Source of the DNA: Solirubrobacteraceae bacterium
Lineage (GTDB): Bacteria > Actinomycetota > Thermoleophilia > Solirubrobacterales > Solirubrobacteraceae
Direction of reading: 5' to 3'
DNA: 64,000 bases
Assembly (NCBI GenBank): GCA_016463765.1
Contig: JAEMQS010000012.1
Span: 22,534-86,533, forward strand
Shown: positions 50,960-61,716 of the stretch, piece by piece
How positions within the stretch are numbered: the stretch's first letter is position 1
Layout: every line of letters starts with the position of its first letter
Notes under the pieces: generated by a model
Database searches by the model: none
The model's input: only the letters and a program-made list of their open reading frames with translations
Told to the model about the DNA's origin: nothing
Translations under genes and position numbers: made by a program

Positions 50960-53050
50960 ATGTCCCGTACCGCCCGCTGGGCACGCCCGCGCGTGTTCAC
51001 CGTCGTCCTCCTCGCGCTCCTTGCGAGCGTCCTCGCCGCCGCTGCCCCGGCGCAGGCATCCCACCTGAAGGGCGCGTCGATCGACGCGCAGATCGACAGC
51101 GCCGGACAGCTCACCGGATCGGTGCAGCTCATCGCCGCGAACTACGGCAGCTGCGCGTCCCCGTATCCCGAGCTCGGCACCGTGAGCTACAAGCCCGCCG
51201 CGAGCGGGTCGTGGACGACGATCTCGATCCCGTCGGGCAATCAGACCATCGCCGCGTGTACCCCCGGCTCGGTGACGACGAACGGCACGTTCAGCGTCAG
51301 CATCGCGGGCGCCGCCGACGGCGACGTGGAGGTCCGCATGGTCTCCAGCGCCCGCGTGGGCGGTATCCAGAATTCGGCGCCCTCGACCATCACGGTCACC
51401 TCCAAGCTGAAGAAGCAGGCGGGCTTCACGCACCGCACGCCGAAGATCACCAGCCAGCCGGCGCTCGGCATCTCGACGCAGGCCGGCTACTCGCAGCAGC
51501 TGGCGATGAACACGGAGAGCGGGACGGCGCCCACCGTTGCGCTGCTGCAGAGCGCCAACAGCGGCGCCACGGCCACCTACGACACCACGGCGCCGTCGAC
51601 GAACCTCGTCAGCGTCACGAGCGGCGGCCTGGTCGAGATCCCGTTCTCGACGACCTCGGGCCTGACCGTCGGGCACTACTACGTCTACAAGGTCCGCATC
51701 ACCGACGACCTGGGCCAGCACACCGAGCGCGACCTGCTCCTCACCGTGTCGAACAACACGCCGCCGGTCTTCAGCGGCGACTCTGCGTCGGGCACGATCG
51801 ACATCAAGCCGGGCGTCCCGGCGACGCTGAACTTCACGGCGACCGACGCCGACGCGGGCCAGACCCTCACGATGGCCGTCGGTGGCGTGCCGTCCTGGGG
51901 TTCGTCGACCACCGGCAACGGCACCGCCTCGGTGTCGCTGAACGCACCCGAGTCGGCGGTCGGCACCACGACGCAGATCGCGGTCGACGCGACGGACTCC
52001 GACGTGAGCGCGCCGATGACCTCGGCCCGCACCGTGACGGTGCGCGTCGTCGCGGCCCCGGCCCCGGATCCGACGCCCACCCCGACGCCGACGCCGACGC
52101 CCACCCCGGTTGCCAAGCCGGCCGCGCCGACGCTCGTCAGCGGCCCGCCGTCGACCACCACGTCGCGCGACGCGGAGATCCGCTGGAGCGGCGAAGCCGG
52201 CGGCTCGTACACGTGCGTCATCAACAACAAGCCCGCCGAGGTGTGCTCGTCGCCCCTGAAGCTCAGCGGCCTGGCGCCCGGACGGCACACCGTCAAGGTG
52301 TTCCAGACCAACGCGTCCGGTGACGGCCAGATCCTCGAGGTCAGCTGGGTCGTGACCGAGGCGCGGCTCGACGTCGGCGCGAAGCTGGCCGTCAAGAGCG
52401 ACGACCTGACCGTCGGCTGCAAGGTCGCCGGCGTGAACATCGAGCGCTGCATCGTCGACGTCTACGCCGTCGTCGACGCCGAGGGCGGGAAGGCCCGTGC
52501 CGCCAAGCGGGTGAAGATCGGCACCGGCGAGTTCAAGACGAACAAGACGACCAACGCCGTGGACATCGAGCTGACGCTCAACGCGACCGGCAAGCGCCTG
52601 GTCAACCGCCTGGGTGGCGTGAAGGTCACGCTGGACATGACCGCGTGGCCCAAGGGCGGCGGGGCCCAGCTCAAGGCGAGCGGCAAGAGCGTGCTGCTGC
52701 CGTCGCGCGTCAAGGTCACCCCGGCGACGGGCATCTTCGCGCACCAGAGCGCCAAGCTGACGCCGGCGGCGAGGGCGTGGGTCGCCGCGACGGCCAAGCA
52801 GCTGGGCACCGCGACGTCGATCCGGTGCACCGGTCACACCGCCCGCTCGGGCCAGGGGATCCCGGAGGCCAACCGGCGCCTGGGCCTGGCGCGGGCCAAG
52901 GCGATCTGCGGCGCGCTGAAGCGTGCCGGGGCGAAGGTCAAGACCACAACGGTGACGGCGGGGGAGACCCAGCCGCGGTCGAGCAACCAGACGCTCGCCG
53001 GGCGGGCGAAGAACCGCCGCGTCGAGCTGCTGGTGACCTACCAGCGCTGA
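50960..53050 (+). CDS. Secreted protein with C-terminal OmpA-like domain
   Basis: This is a 696-residue protein from ATG 50960 with a signal peptide ending near AQA-S. Residues ~35-350 are Ig/cadherin-like modules (LTDD, NTPPVFSGDSASG, FTATDADAGQTL). A Pro-Thr linker ((PT)n, ~370-385) follows, then a Lys-rich beta region, then an OmpA-like domain (from residue ~595) with TSIRCTGHTARSG, ANRRLGLARAKAICGALKRA, GRAKNRRVELLVTYQR. In peptidoglycan-binding OmpA domains the Asp after GxT and an Arg bind diaminopimelate; here Ala628 replaces that Asp while the Arg (645) is kept. Probably wall-associated. Inserted between dnaJ and prmA. Confidence 0.82.
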   Translation: MSRTARWARPRVFTVVLLALLASVLAAAAPAQASHLKGASIDAQIDSAGQLTGSVQLIAANYGSCASPYPELGTVSYKPAASGSWTTISIPSGNQTIAACTPGSVTTNGTFSVSIAGAADGDVEVRMVSSARVGGIQNSAPSTITVTSKLKKQAGFTHRTPKITSQPALGISTQAGYSQQLAMNTESGTAPTVALLQSANSGATATYDTTAPSTNLVSVTSGGLVEIPFSTTSGLTVGHYYVYKVRITDDLGQHTERDLLLTVSNNTPPVFSGDSASGTIDIKPGVPATLNFTATDADAGQTLTMAVGGVPSWGSSTTGNGTASVSLNAPESAVGTTTQIAVDATDSDVSAPMTSARTVTVRVVAAPAPDPTPTPTPTPTPTPVAKPAAPTLVSGPPSTTTSRDAEIRWSGEAGGSYTCVINNKPAEVCSSPLKLSGLAPGRHTVKVFQTNASGDGQILEVSWVVTEARLDVGAKLAVKSDDLTVGCKVAGVNIERCIVDVYAVVDAEGGKARAAKRVKIGTGEFKTNKTTNAVDIELTLNATGKRLVNRLGGVKVTLDMTAWPKGGGAQLKASGKSVLLPSRVKVTPATGIFAHQSAKLTPAARAWVAATAKQLGTATSIRCTGHTARSGQGIPEANRRLGLARAKAICGALKRAGAKVKTTTVTAGETQPRSSNQTLAGRAKNRRVELLVTYQR

Positions 53051-53109
53051 CCAACTGGGGACAGGTCGGCCGACAGGATGCCCTTCCCGCAGGCATCCTG
53101 TCGGCCACC

Positions 53110-53922
53110 ATGCTGCGCCTCGCCCTCCGCGTCCCACGCGAGCACGCCGACATCGCGCTCGCCGAACTGCTGTCCCTCGTGCCCGCCGGGGTGGAGGAGC
53201 GCGACCTCGGGGATCGCATCGAGTACGCGGTCTACGGCGCGCCCGGGGAGATCCCGTCGCTGCCCGACCTGCAGGCCGCGGCCGGTGGGGTCCTCGTCGA
53301 GGTGATCACCGAAGAGGTGGCCGACGACTGGGGCGAGCGCTGGAAGGCCTTTCACCAGCCGATCACCATCGGGGACCGCCTGCACGTGCGCCCGCCGTGG
53401 GCCGACGCGCCGCCCGCGGGGACGCAGGACATCGTCATCGACCCCGGCCAGGCGTTTGGGACCGGCGCGCACGACACCACGCGGCTGTGCCTCGAGCTGC
53501 TGCTCGAACTCGAGCCTGGGGGCGAGCTGATGGACCTCGGCTGTGGGTCCGGGGTCCTGGCGATCGCCGCGGCGAAGCTCGGCTGGGACCCGGTGCGCGG
53601 GGTCGACCACGAGCTCGAGAGCGTCGATGCCACGCGCGAGAACGCCGCGGTCAACGGGGTGGAGGTGGACGTGTCTCGCTTCGACCTGCTGCGCGACGGG
53701 CCGGCGCCGACCGCGCCGACGATGGTCGCGAACCTCCTGCGGCCGCTGCTGCTCGCGGTCGCCCGGGCCGGGTTCCGCGGATCGGTGCCCGAGCGGCTGA
53801 TCATCAGCGGACTGCTGCGCGAACAAGCCGACGAGGTGGCCGCGGCGTTCGGCGTCCACGGGCTGCAGGAAACCGCCCGGCGGGAGGGCGGAGATTGGGC
53901 GGCGGTCCTGCTCTGCCGATGA
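53110..53922 (+). CDS. prmA: Ribosomal protein L11 methyltransferase
   Basis: This is a 270-residue enzyme (family ~290). The N-terminal L11-recognition domain spans 1-~95 (LRLALRVPREHADIALAELL); then DPGQAFGTGAHDTTRLCLEL, DLGCGSGVLAIAAAKLG (SAM site) and MVANLLRPLLLAV (corresponding to the ANILxxPL motif). It methylates lysines and the N-terminus of L11. The start ATG 53110 gives the family N-terminus. dnaJ-prmA linkage is common in bacteria. The 143 bases downstream hold a hairpin before the Wzz/kinase gene. Confidence 0.92.
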   Translation: MLRLALRVPREHADIALAELLSLVPAGVEERDLGDRIEYAVYGAPGEIPSLPDLQAAAGGVLVEVITEEVADDWGERWKAFHQPITIGDRLHVRPPWADAPPAGTQDIVIDPGQAFGTGAHDTTRLCLELLLELEPGGELMDLGCGSGVLAIAAAKLGWDPVRGVDHELESVDATRENAAVNGVEVDVSRFDLLRDGPAPTAPTMVANLLRPLLLAVARAGFRGSVPERLIISGLLREQADEVAAAFGVHGLQETARREGGDWAAVLLCR

Positions 53923-53933
53923 TGAACCACTGG

Positions 53934-53958
53934 ACGTTCGCCTGCGAAAGGTGAACGT
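53934..53958 (+). terminator. Hairpin between prmA and the Wzz/kinase gene
   Basis: ACGTTCGCCT pairs with AGGTGAACGT (one G-T) around GCGAA, 12 bases after the prmA stop. A long-range pair, TGAACCAC (53923-53930) and GTGGTTCA (53993-54000), encloses it. No T-run follows. It may terminate prmA transcription or act as a leader for the 54066 gene. Confidence 0.5.
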
Positions 53959-54065
53959 AAGGCGCAGTATCCGTACTCTTCCGAATCAGGTTGTGGTTCA
54001 GATGGTGCTGCGACTGTCCGACAACGACCCCGGCCTGAACCGAAGACGGAAGGTGAACACCCCCC

Positions 54066-55937
54066 TTGGCTCCTGAGCTCGAGAGCGACGACGGCTTCGG
54101 CCTCACCGACATCCTGAAGGCCCTGAAGCGACGCTGGTGGATCGTCGCGATCTGCGTGATCGTGACCCCGGCGGCGGCGCTCGCCTTCTCGCTGTCCCAA
54201 GAGAAGCTGTACTCGTCGACGGCGACGCTGCTGTTCCAGGACGCGCGGCTGGACAACCAGCTGCTGGGCGATGACACGTACGTCGACAGCGACCAGGAAC
54301 GCACCGCGGCCACCAACACGGCGCTGGCGCAGCTCGACACCGTCCAGCGCCGCACCGAGGCCGCGATCGCCAACCGCTTCCCAGGGGTCGACGTCGACGT
54401 CACCGTCGAGCAGTCGGGCACCGACAACCTCGGCACCGTGACGGCCACTGCGCCAAGCCCCGAGGCCGCCGCGGTCATCGCGACGCGGTTCGCGGAGGAG
54501 TTCATCACCTTCCGGCGCGGTGCCTCGCGAGAGACGATCACCCGCGCGATCGCGCTGCTGGACCGTCGCATCGAGCGCCTGGAGGCCGGCGACGGGCCCG
54601 CGAGCGAGATCGAGGAGCTCGAGACGCGCAAGCAGGACCTGGAGAACCTGTCGGCGATCCAGACCGGCAGCGTGCAGCTCGTCGAGAGCGCCGTCGTGCC
54701 CGAGACGCCCTCGTCCCCGAAGACCCGCCGCAACGTCGCGCTGGGCATCTTCCTCGGCGGCCTGCTGGGCATCGCCCTGGCGCTGCTCGTCGACCGGCTC
54801 GACCGCCGCATCCGCGACGAGAGCGAGATCGAGGACTCCGTGGAGGCGCCGGTCCTCGGCGTCGTGCCGCAGAGCAAGGCCATCGCCCGCCAGAAGGGCG
54901 GGCTGGAGGCGCTGCGACCCAGCGACGTCGAGGCGTTCCGCCTGCTGCGCGCCGAGCTGCGCTACTTCGAGGCGAGCAAGGACGCGTCCTGCATCATGGT
55001 CACGTCCTCGGCGCCCGGTGAGGGCAAGAGCACCGTGGCGTGGAACCTCGCGCTGTGTGCCGCCGAGAGCGGCGCACGCACCCTGCTGATCGAGGCCGAC
55101 CTGCGCCGTCCCGTCCTGGCGCTGAAGATGGGCGCGACGCCTGGCGAGCGCGGGCTGAGCACCGTGCTGTCCGAGCAGGTCACGCTCTCCGAGGCGCTGC
55201 AGCACTACGAGCACGGCGGGGACGAGGACCACACGTTCGACGTCCTGTACGCCGGCCCGAAGCCGCCGAACCCGGGCGACCTCATCGAGTCCGAGAACAT
55301 GACGGCCCTGCTGGCCGAGGTGCGCCGCCGCTACGACTACATCGTGGTCGACACCGCGCCGGTCCCGGTCGTCTCCGACCCGATCCCGCTGCTGTCCCAG
55401 GTCGACGGCGTGCTCGTCGTCACCCGGCTGGGCAAGACGCAGCGCGACGAGCTCGCGCACCTGCGTCGCCAGCTGTCGAAGTTCAAGGCGCCCGTGCTGG
55501 GCGTCGTGATCAACGGCGGCGCGCGTGTGGGCGACTACGCCGGCTACTCGTCGTACTCCTACGCGGGGTCCAGCGGGTCCGAGGCGCGCATGCCGCAGCT
55601 CGTGGCGCGCGAGTCGTCCCCGGCGATGACCGAGCCCGCGCGCGAGCCCGATCCGGAACCCGAAACCGACGCCGACGCGGCGAAGGAGGCGCCCTCGACG
55701 AAGGCGGCCAACGGCGCCCGCGGCCACCACGCCGCCGACGCGGCCGACTTCGTGCGCGAGCGGGCGAAGACCGAATCCGGCGACGGCGCCGAGGAACCGG
55801 CCGCCGCCGTGGCCGAGGCCGAAGTGGCCGCGCCGCCTGCCGTCGCGTCCACGGCGACACGCACCCGCCGCCAGCGGCGCAACAAGGGCGGCGCGCGCGC
55901 GAAGCCCAAGCCCGACGCGGGCGACGGCGAGTCCTGA
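54066..55937 (+). CDS. Wzz/CpsD-type chain-length regulator and BY-kinase
   Basis: This is a 623-residue fusion. The start is TTG 54066, with GGAAGGTG about 10 bases upstream. The N-terminal Wzz part has TM1 (WWIVAICVIVTPAAALAFSL, ~24-43), an outer helical region and TM2 (~221-243). The cytoplasmic kinase has Walker A SSAPGEGKSTVAWNLA (~314-330), Walker A' LLIEADLRRP and Walker B YDYIVVDTAPVPVV. A Tyr cluster GDYAGYSSYSYAG (~488-500) fits the autophosphorylation site. The last ~115 residues are acidic, Ala/Glu-rich and then basic (RTRRQRRNKGGARA), an unusual extension. Controls polysaccharide chain length by phosphorylation. Confidence 0.88.
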   Translation: MAPELESDDGFGLTDILKALKRRWWIVAICVIVTPAAALAFSLSQEKLYSSTATLLFQDARLDNQLLGDDTYVDSDQERTAATNTALAQLDTVQRRTEAAIANRFPGVDVDVTVEQSGTDNLGTVTATAPSPEAAAVIATRFAEEFITFRRGASRETITRAIALLDRRIERLEAGDGPASEIEELETRKQDLENLSAIQTGSVQLVESAVVPETPSSPKTRRNVALGIFLGGLLGIALALLVDRLDRRIRDESEIEDSVEAPVLGVVPQSKAIARQKGGLEALRPSDVEAFRLLRAELRYFEASKDASCIMVTSSAPGEGKSTVAWNLALCAAESGARTLLIEADLRRPVLALKMGATPGERGLSTVLSEQVTLSEALQHYEHGGDEDHTFDVLYAGPKPPNPGDLIESENMTALLAEVRRRYDYIVVDTAPVPVVSDPIPLLSQVDGVLVVTRLGKTQRDELAHLRRQLSKFKAPVLGVVINGGARVGDYAGYSSYSYAGSSGSEARMPQLVARESSPAMTEPAREPDPEPETDADAAKEAPSTKAANGARGHHAADAADFVRERAKTESGDGAEEPAAAVAEAEVAAPPAVASTATRTRRQRRNKGGARAKPKPDAGDGES

Positions 55938-55964
55938 CGGGCGCACGGCGTACGATCCGCCGTG

Positions 55965-56447
55965 ATGCCCTCTGACACCGTGCTCCTCATCGCCTACGAC
56001 GGGTCCGACACGTCCCGTCACGCCCTGGACCGCGCGGGGACGCTGTTCCCCGGCGCGCGGGCGGTCATCGCCACCGTGTGGGAGCCGACGCCCGTGCTCT
56101 CGGCGCCGGGCGCGCTCGGCACGATCGACCCCCTGGACATCGAGAGCCAGGAGCGCGTGGACAAGGCCGTGAACGCCAGCGCGCGCCGCACGTCCGACGA
56201 GGGCGTGGAGGCCGCCCGTGCGGCGGGGCTCGTCGCCGAGGGACGCGTCACCGAGGACGCGCCGACGTGGCACGGCATCGTGGCGCTGGCCGACGAGGTC
56301 GACGCGTCGGTGATCGTCGTCGGTTCCCGCGGGCATGGCGGCCTGCGCAGCGCGCTGCTCGGGTCGGTGTCCCAGGGCGTCGTCCACCACGCGCACCGCC
56401 CGGTGCTCGTCATCCGCGACGACGAGCACCAGCCGCCCAAGCGCTGA
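55965..56447 (+). CDS. Universal stress protein (UspA family)
   Basis: This is a 160-residue single-domain protein: TVLLIAYDGSDTSRHALDRA at the N-terminus, and the ATP-binding G-x2-G-x9-G-S/T motif in GSRGHGGLRSALLGSVS, followed by HHAHRPVLVIRD. ATG 55965 is used (GTG 55962 is adjacent). Family members bind ATP and respond to stress or energy state. It lies 28 bases behind the kinase and 48 before the dehydrogenase on the same strand. Confidence 0.92.
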   Translation: MPSDTVLLIAYDGSDTSRHALDRAGTLFPGARAVIATVWEPTPVLSAPGALGTIDPLDIESQERVDKAVNASARRTSDEGVEAARAAGLVAEGRVTEDAPTWHGIVALADEVDASVIVVGSRGHGGLRSALLGSVSQGVVHHAHRPVLVIRDDEHQPPKR

Positions 56448-56494
56448 CGCGGTGCGGTTCGTCTCAAGCGCCGCCGAGGACTAAGGTCGTCGGC

Positions 56495-57823
56495 ATGGCT
56501 TGGAACGTCGTCATCGCCGGCGGCGGATTCGGCGGGCTGCAGACCGCGCATCGCCTCTGCCGCCTGCTCCCCCCGCAGAGCGCCCGCATCACCCTCGTCA
56601 ACGAGACGAACTTCATGCTCTACACGCCGCTGCTGCCGGGTGCGGCGGCAGGCACGCTGGAACCGCGGCACGTCGTGGTGCCGCTGCGCGAGCAGCTGTC
56701 CGATCAGGTGAACCTGCGCGTCGGCCGGGTGCTGGGTGCCGATCCCGCGCGGCGCAGCGTGTCGGTGCGGTCGCTGCACGGCGACGTCAACGAGCTGCGC
56801 TACGACCATCTCGTCGTCGCGCTCGGGTCGGTCAGCCGCACGCTGCCGGTGCCGGGGCTGGCCGAGCACGCCATCGGCCTGAAGTCGCTGCCGGAGGCCA
56901 TCCAGCTGCGCAACCGGCTGCTGCAGAGCTTCGAGATCGCCGAGACGATCGACGACGCCGCCGAGCGCGCGTCGTACCTGACCTACGTCTTCGTGGGCGC
57001 GGGCTACGCGGGGCTCGAGGGCCTGGCCGAGCTCCAGGACTTCGCGACCGACGTCATCGAGCACTACCCGCGCTGCCGGGTCAGCGGCATGCGGTGGATG
57101 CTCGTCGACGCGGCCGACCGGGTGATGCCGGAGATCAAGCCGCAGCTCGCCGCCTTCGCGACGCGTGAGCTGCAGGGCCGCGGGATCGAGATCCGGACGT
57201 CAACGACGCTCCAGGAGGTCACCGAGACCCACGCGGTGCTGTCCGACGGCGAGGTCGTCCCGACGCGGTGCGTCGTGTGGACCGCGGGCGTGCGGCCGCA
57301 CCCGGTCGTCGCGCAGCTCGGCCTCCCGCTCGACGAGCGCGGCCGGATCCCGACCGACAAGTTCCTGCAGGTCACCGGCCACGACTCCGTGTGGGCGATC
57401 GGCGACGCGGCCGCGGTGCCCGATCCCGCGCAGGGGCGGAAGGTCGCGGCCCCGCCGACGGCGCAGCACGCGACCCGCGAGGGCAAGGTCGTCGCGCAGA
57501 ACATCGCCGCGGCGATGGGGGTCGGCAAGCCGCGCCCGTTCCGCTACCGGACGCTCGGGGTGTTCGTCGACATGGGGCGGGGCAAGGCCGTCGCCTCCAC
57601 GCTGGGCCTGCGCTGGCGCGGCACGCCGGCCTGGTGGCTGGCGCGGACGTACCACCTGGCGCTCATGCCGGGCTGGGGCCGCCGTGCGCGGCTGCTGTTC
57701 GACTGGAACGTCGGGATCCTCTTCGGCCGCGACACCGCGGAGCTGGGCCAGCTCGGCCACGCCGAAGCGCTGCCGCCGGCACCGGCGAAGCCGGAACCGA
57801 TGCCCGCGCGCACGCAGGAGTGA
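56495..57823 (+). CDS. NAD(P)/FAD-dependent oxidoreductase, type II NADH dehydrogenase-like
   Basis: This is a 442-residue flavoprotein: FAD-binding VVIAGGGFGGLQTAHRL (N-terminus), LVNETNFMLYTPLLPGAAAG, YDHLVVALGSVSRTLPVPGL, NAD-binding YVFVGAGYAGLEGLAEL, and VWAIGDAAAVPDP. The C-terminus (YHLALMPGWGRRARLLFDW) is typical of actinobacterial NDH-2 relatives that contact the membrane without a strong TM helix. It should pass electrons from NADH to quinone. The convergent KAP gene stops 31 bases away. Confidence 0.9.
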   Translation: MAWNVVIAGGGFGGLQTAHRLCRLLPPQSARITLVNETNFMLYTPLLPGAAAGTLEPRHVVVPLREQLSDQVNLRVGRVLGADPARRSVSVRSLHGDVNELRYDHLVVALGSVSRTLPVPGLAEHAIGLKSLPEAIQLRNRLLQSFEIAETIDDAAERASYLTYVFVGAGYAGLEGLAELQDFATDVIEHYPRCRVSGMRWMLVDAADRVMPEIKPQLAAFATRELQGRGIEIRTSTTLQEVTETHAVLSDGEVVPTRCVVWTAGVRPHPVVAQLGLPLDERGRIPTDKFLQVTGHDSVWAIGDAAAVPDPAQGRKVAAPPTAQHATREGKVVAQNIAAAMGVGKPRPFRYRTLGVFVDMGRGKAVASTLGLRWRGTPAWWLARTYHLALMPGWGRRARLLFDWNVGILFGRDTAELGQLGHAEALPPAPAKPEPMPARTQE

Positions 57824-57853
57824 CCGCGCGCCCGGCCGTCGCCGGCTGGGCGC

Positions 57854-59146
57854 TCAGTTGCCGCCGAGGTACCGCGCGAGCAGCAGCGGGTCCGCCACGC
57901 GGGCGTCGCCCTCGTGCGGGGTGGAGAAGCGCCACGTGCGCTCCACCACGTCGCTGAACTGCGGCTCGAGCAGGCGCTTCGCCGCGGGGAACAGCTCGGC
58001 GAGCACGGTGCGCGTGGCGGCCGGATTCTGCGCCGTCGCCAGCACGTCCTGCACCCGCGACCAGTCCTCCTCGGCGGTCGCCGAACCGGCGTCGAAGCGC
58101 TCGGCGCGGTTGCCGGTCAGCGCGTCGGCGATCACCGGCAGCTGCCCGTGGACGTCGGGCTCACAGACGCGCAGCGCCTCGAGCGCGAGCAGGTCCTCGA
58201 CGGCGATCTCGTCGCCGAGCAGCCACACCGCGCCCGTCGCGGCGTTGATCCACCGGCGGCCCTGACGCAGCGACGTCAGCAGCGCGCCGACCCCGGGCGT
58301 GATGAGCTCGTCGGACTCCAGGACGTCGTCGTCGAGGTCGGTGATCGCGCGCAGCGCCGCACGCAGTTCGGTGAGCGTGAGGTCGAGCAGGTGGTCGCCG
58401 GGCGCGGCGGCCAGGTGGTGCTCGATCTGGACGATCTTCTCCATGTAGCCGCGGCCCACGTTCGCGTCGGCGCCGGCGCGCAGGGTGGCCTCCACCCGCT
58501 CGCGGCTGAACGCGAGGACGTAGGTGATGCGCGGCAGGTCGCCGATGAGCTTGACCAGGCGGATGACGGCGCGCAGCTGCTCGGGCTCCAGGCGGTCGAC
58601 GTCGTCGATGAAGACGACGAACCGGCCCGGGTAGGGGCGAAGATGGCGCGCGAGGCGGTCCCGCGGCGACTCGGTCACCCGGGTGCCGGCCTGTGAGGAC
58701 AGCGCGACCTGCTGGGCCGCCGCGGCGACGCCGCGCGGCTGGCCGTCGCCGAACGCGGCGGGGTCGGACAGGCTCGCGGCGTAGTCGGTCACCGCCCCGA
58801 CCACGCTCTCCGGTGCGCCCAGGCGCGTGAACTCCGACGCGAGCGTCATCAGGAAGCGCGCGGGGAGTAGGTCGCCTCCCGAGCTCAGCCACGGGTTGAA
58901 CCGGATCGCCAGCGCATGCTCGTGGGCGCGCAGCGATTCCTCGACCAGGTTGAGGACCGAGGTCTTGCCGACGCCCCACGGGCCCGTGAGCGCGATGACG
59001 AGCCCTGCATCCGGTGCGGGACTCACCGCCTGCAGCGCAATCAGATCCGCCAGTCTGGCCCGGCCGAGCAGGTCCTGGCCGTGGGTGCGGATGGGCTCGT
59101 CGGAGGCAACGGGCGCGAGACCAGTCCGTGTCTCGATGGACGCCAT
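57854..59146 (-). CDS. KAP family P-loop NTPase
   Basis: This is a 430-residue protein from ATG 59146. Walker A is TGPWGVGKTSVLNL (55-63 core), Walker B is RFVVFIDDVDRLEPEQ (179-186), and YVLAFSRERVEATLR contains the sensor-like region characteristic of KAP NTPases. The segment between the Walker motifs lacks the pair of membrane helices often inserted in this family, so the protein is probably soluble. KAP proteins are linked to membrane-associated complexes and to phage exclusion (PifA). It stands alone here, without other defence genes. Confidence 0.82.
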   Translation of the reverse strand: MASIETRTGLAPVASDEPIRTHGQDLLGRARLADLIALQAVSPAPDAGLVIALTGPWGVGKTSVLNLVEESLRAHEHALAIRFNPWLSSGGDLLPARFLMTLASEFTRLGAPESVVGAVTDYAASLSDPAAFGDGQPRGVAAAAQQVALSSQAGTRVTESPRDRLARHLRPYPGRFVVFIDDVDRLEPEQLRAVIRLVKLIGDLPRITYVLAFSRERVEATLRAGADANVGRGYMEKIVQIEHHLAAAPGDHLLDLTLTELRAALRAITDLDDDVLESDELITPGVGALLTSLRQGRRWINAATGAVWLLGDEIAVEDLLALEALRVCEPDVHGQLPVIADALTGNRAERFDAGSATAEEDWSRVQDVLATAQNPAATRTVLAELFPAAKRLLEPQFSDVVERTWRFSTPHEGDARVADPLLLARYLGGN

Positions 59147-59227
59147 GGCGATGAGCATATGCATTGGTCCGGTTTTCCGCCAGTCGTCCGGCACGTGGGT
59201 TCCGCCGCGCGCCCTATGCTTGCCCTG

Positions 59228-59651
59228 GTGACGCTGGCCGACACGGTGAAGCAGGATCTGACCTCCGCGATGAAGGCGGGGGACTCCGAACGCGTCGGCA
59301 CGCTGCGCCTGGTGCTCTCCGAGCTGCAGAAGGCGGCGAAGGACGGCAACGACGACGAGCAGGCGGTCATGCGCCGCGAGCGCAAGCGCCGGCTCGAAGC
59401 GGCCGAGGCGTTCCGCAAGGGCGACCGGCCGGAGCTCGCCGAGGCCGAGGAGTCGGAGGCCGAGATCATCGCGGCGTACCTGCCCGCGGAGATGGCCGAC
59501 GACGAGCTGCGCGGCATCGTCGAGGCGGCGGTCGCCGAGACGGGGGCCAGCAGCCCGAAGGACATGGGGCAGGTCATGAAGGCCGCCATGCCCAAGGTCG
59601 GAGGCCGTGCTGACGGCAAGCGGGTGAGTGCGATCGTGAAGGAGGTGCTGG

Positions 59652-59659
<8 letters not shown>
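59228..59659 (+). CDS. GatB/YqeY domain protein
   Basis: This is a 143-residue protein from GTG 59228 (VTLADTVKQDLTSAMKAGD, the usual YqeY start; ATG 59216 is in frame). It has the YqeY pattern: RVGTLRLVLSELQKA, AEAFRKGDRPELAEAEESEA, IIAAYLPAEM, and GQVMKAAMPKVGGRADGK. Such proteins resemble the tail domain of GatB amidotransferase and may bind tRNA. Its stop overlaps phoH by 8 bases; AAGGAGG inside its end serves phoH. First gene of the yqeY-phoH-ybeY-era unit. Confidence 0.9.
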
Positions 59660-61706
<2,047 letters not shown>

Positions 61707-61716
61707 GCGGGCGACC

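Noticed and set aside
52050..52130. Short tandem DNA repeat (alternating Pro/Thr codons)
   Set aside because: It encodes a (PT)n linker between domains and is not a CRISPR or mobile element.
50780..53137. 785-codon frame on the minus strand
   Set aside because: It is antisense to the OmpA-domain gene; no domain or signal is recognisable.
53352..56429. 1025-codon frame on the minus strand
   Set aside because: It is antisense to prmA, the Wzz/kinase and the stress protein genes, all with clear family motifs.
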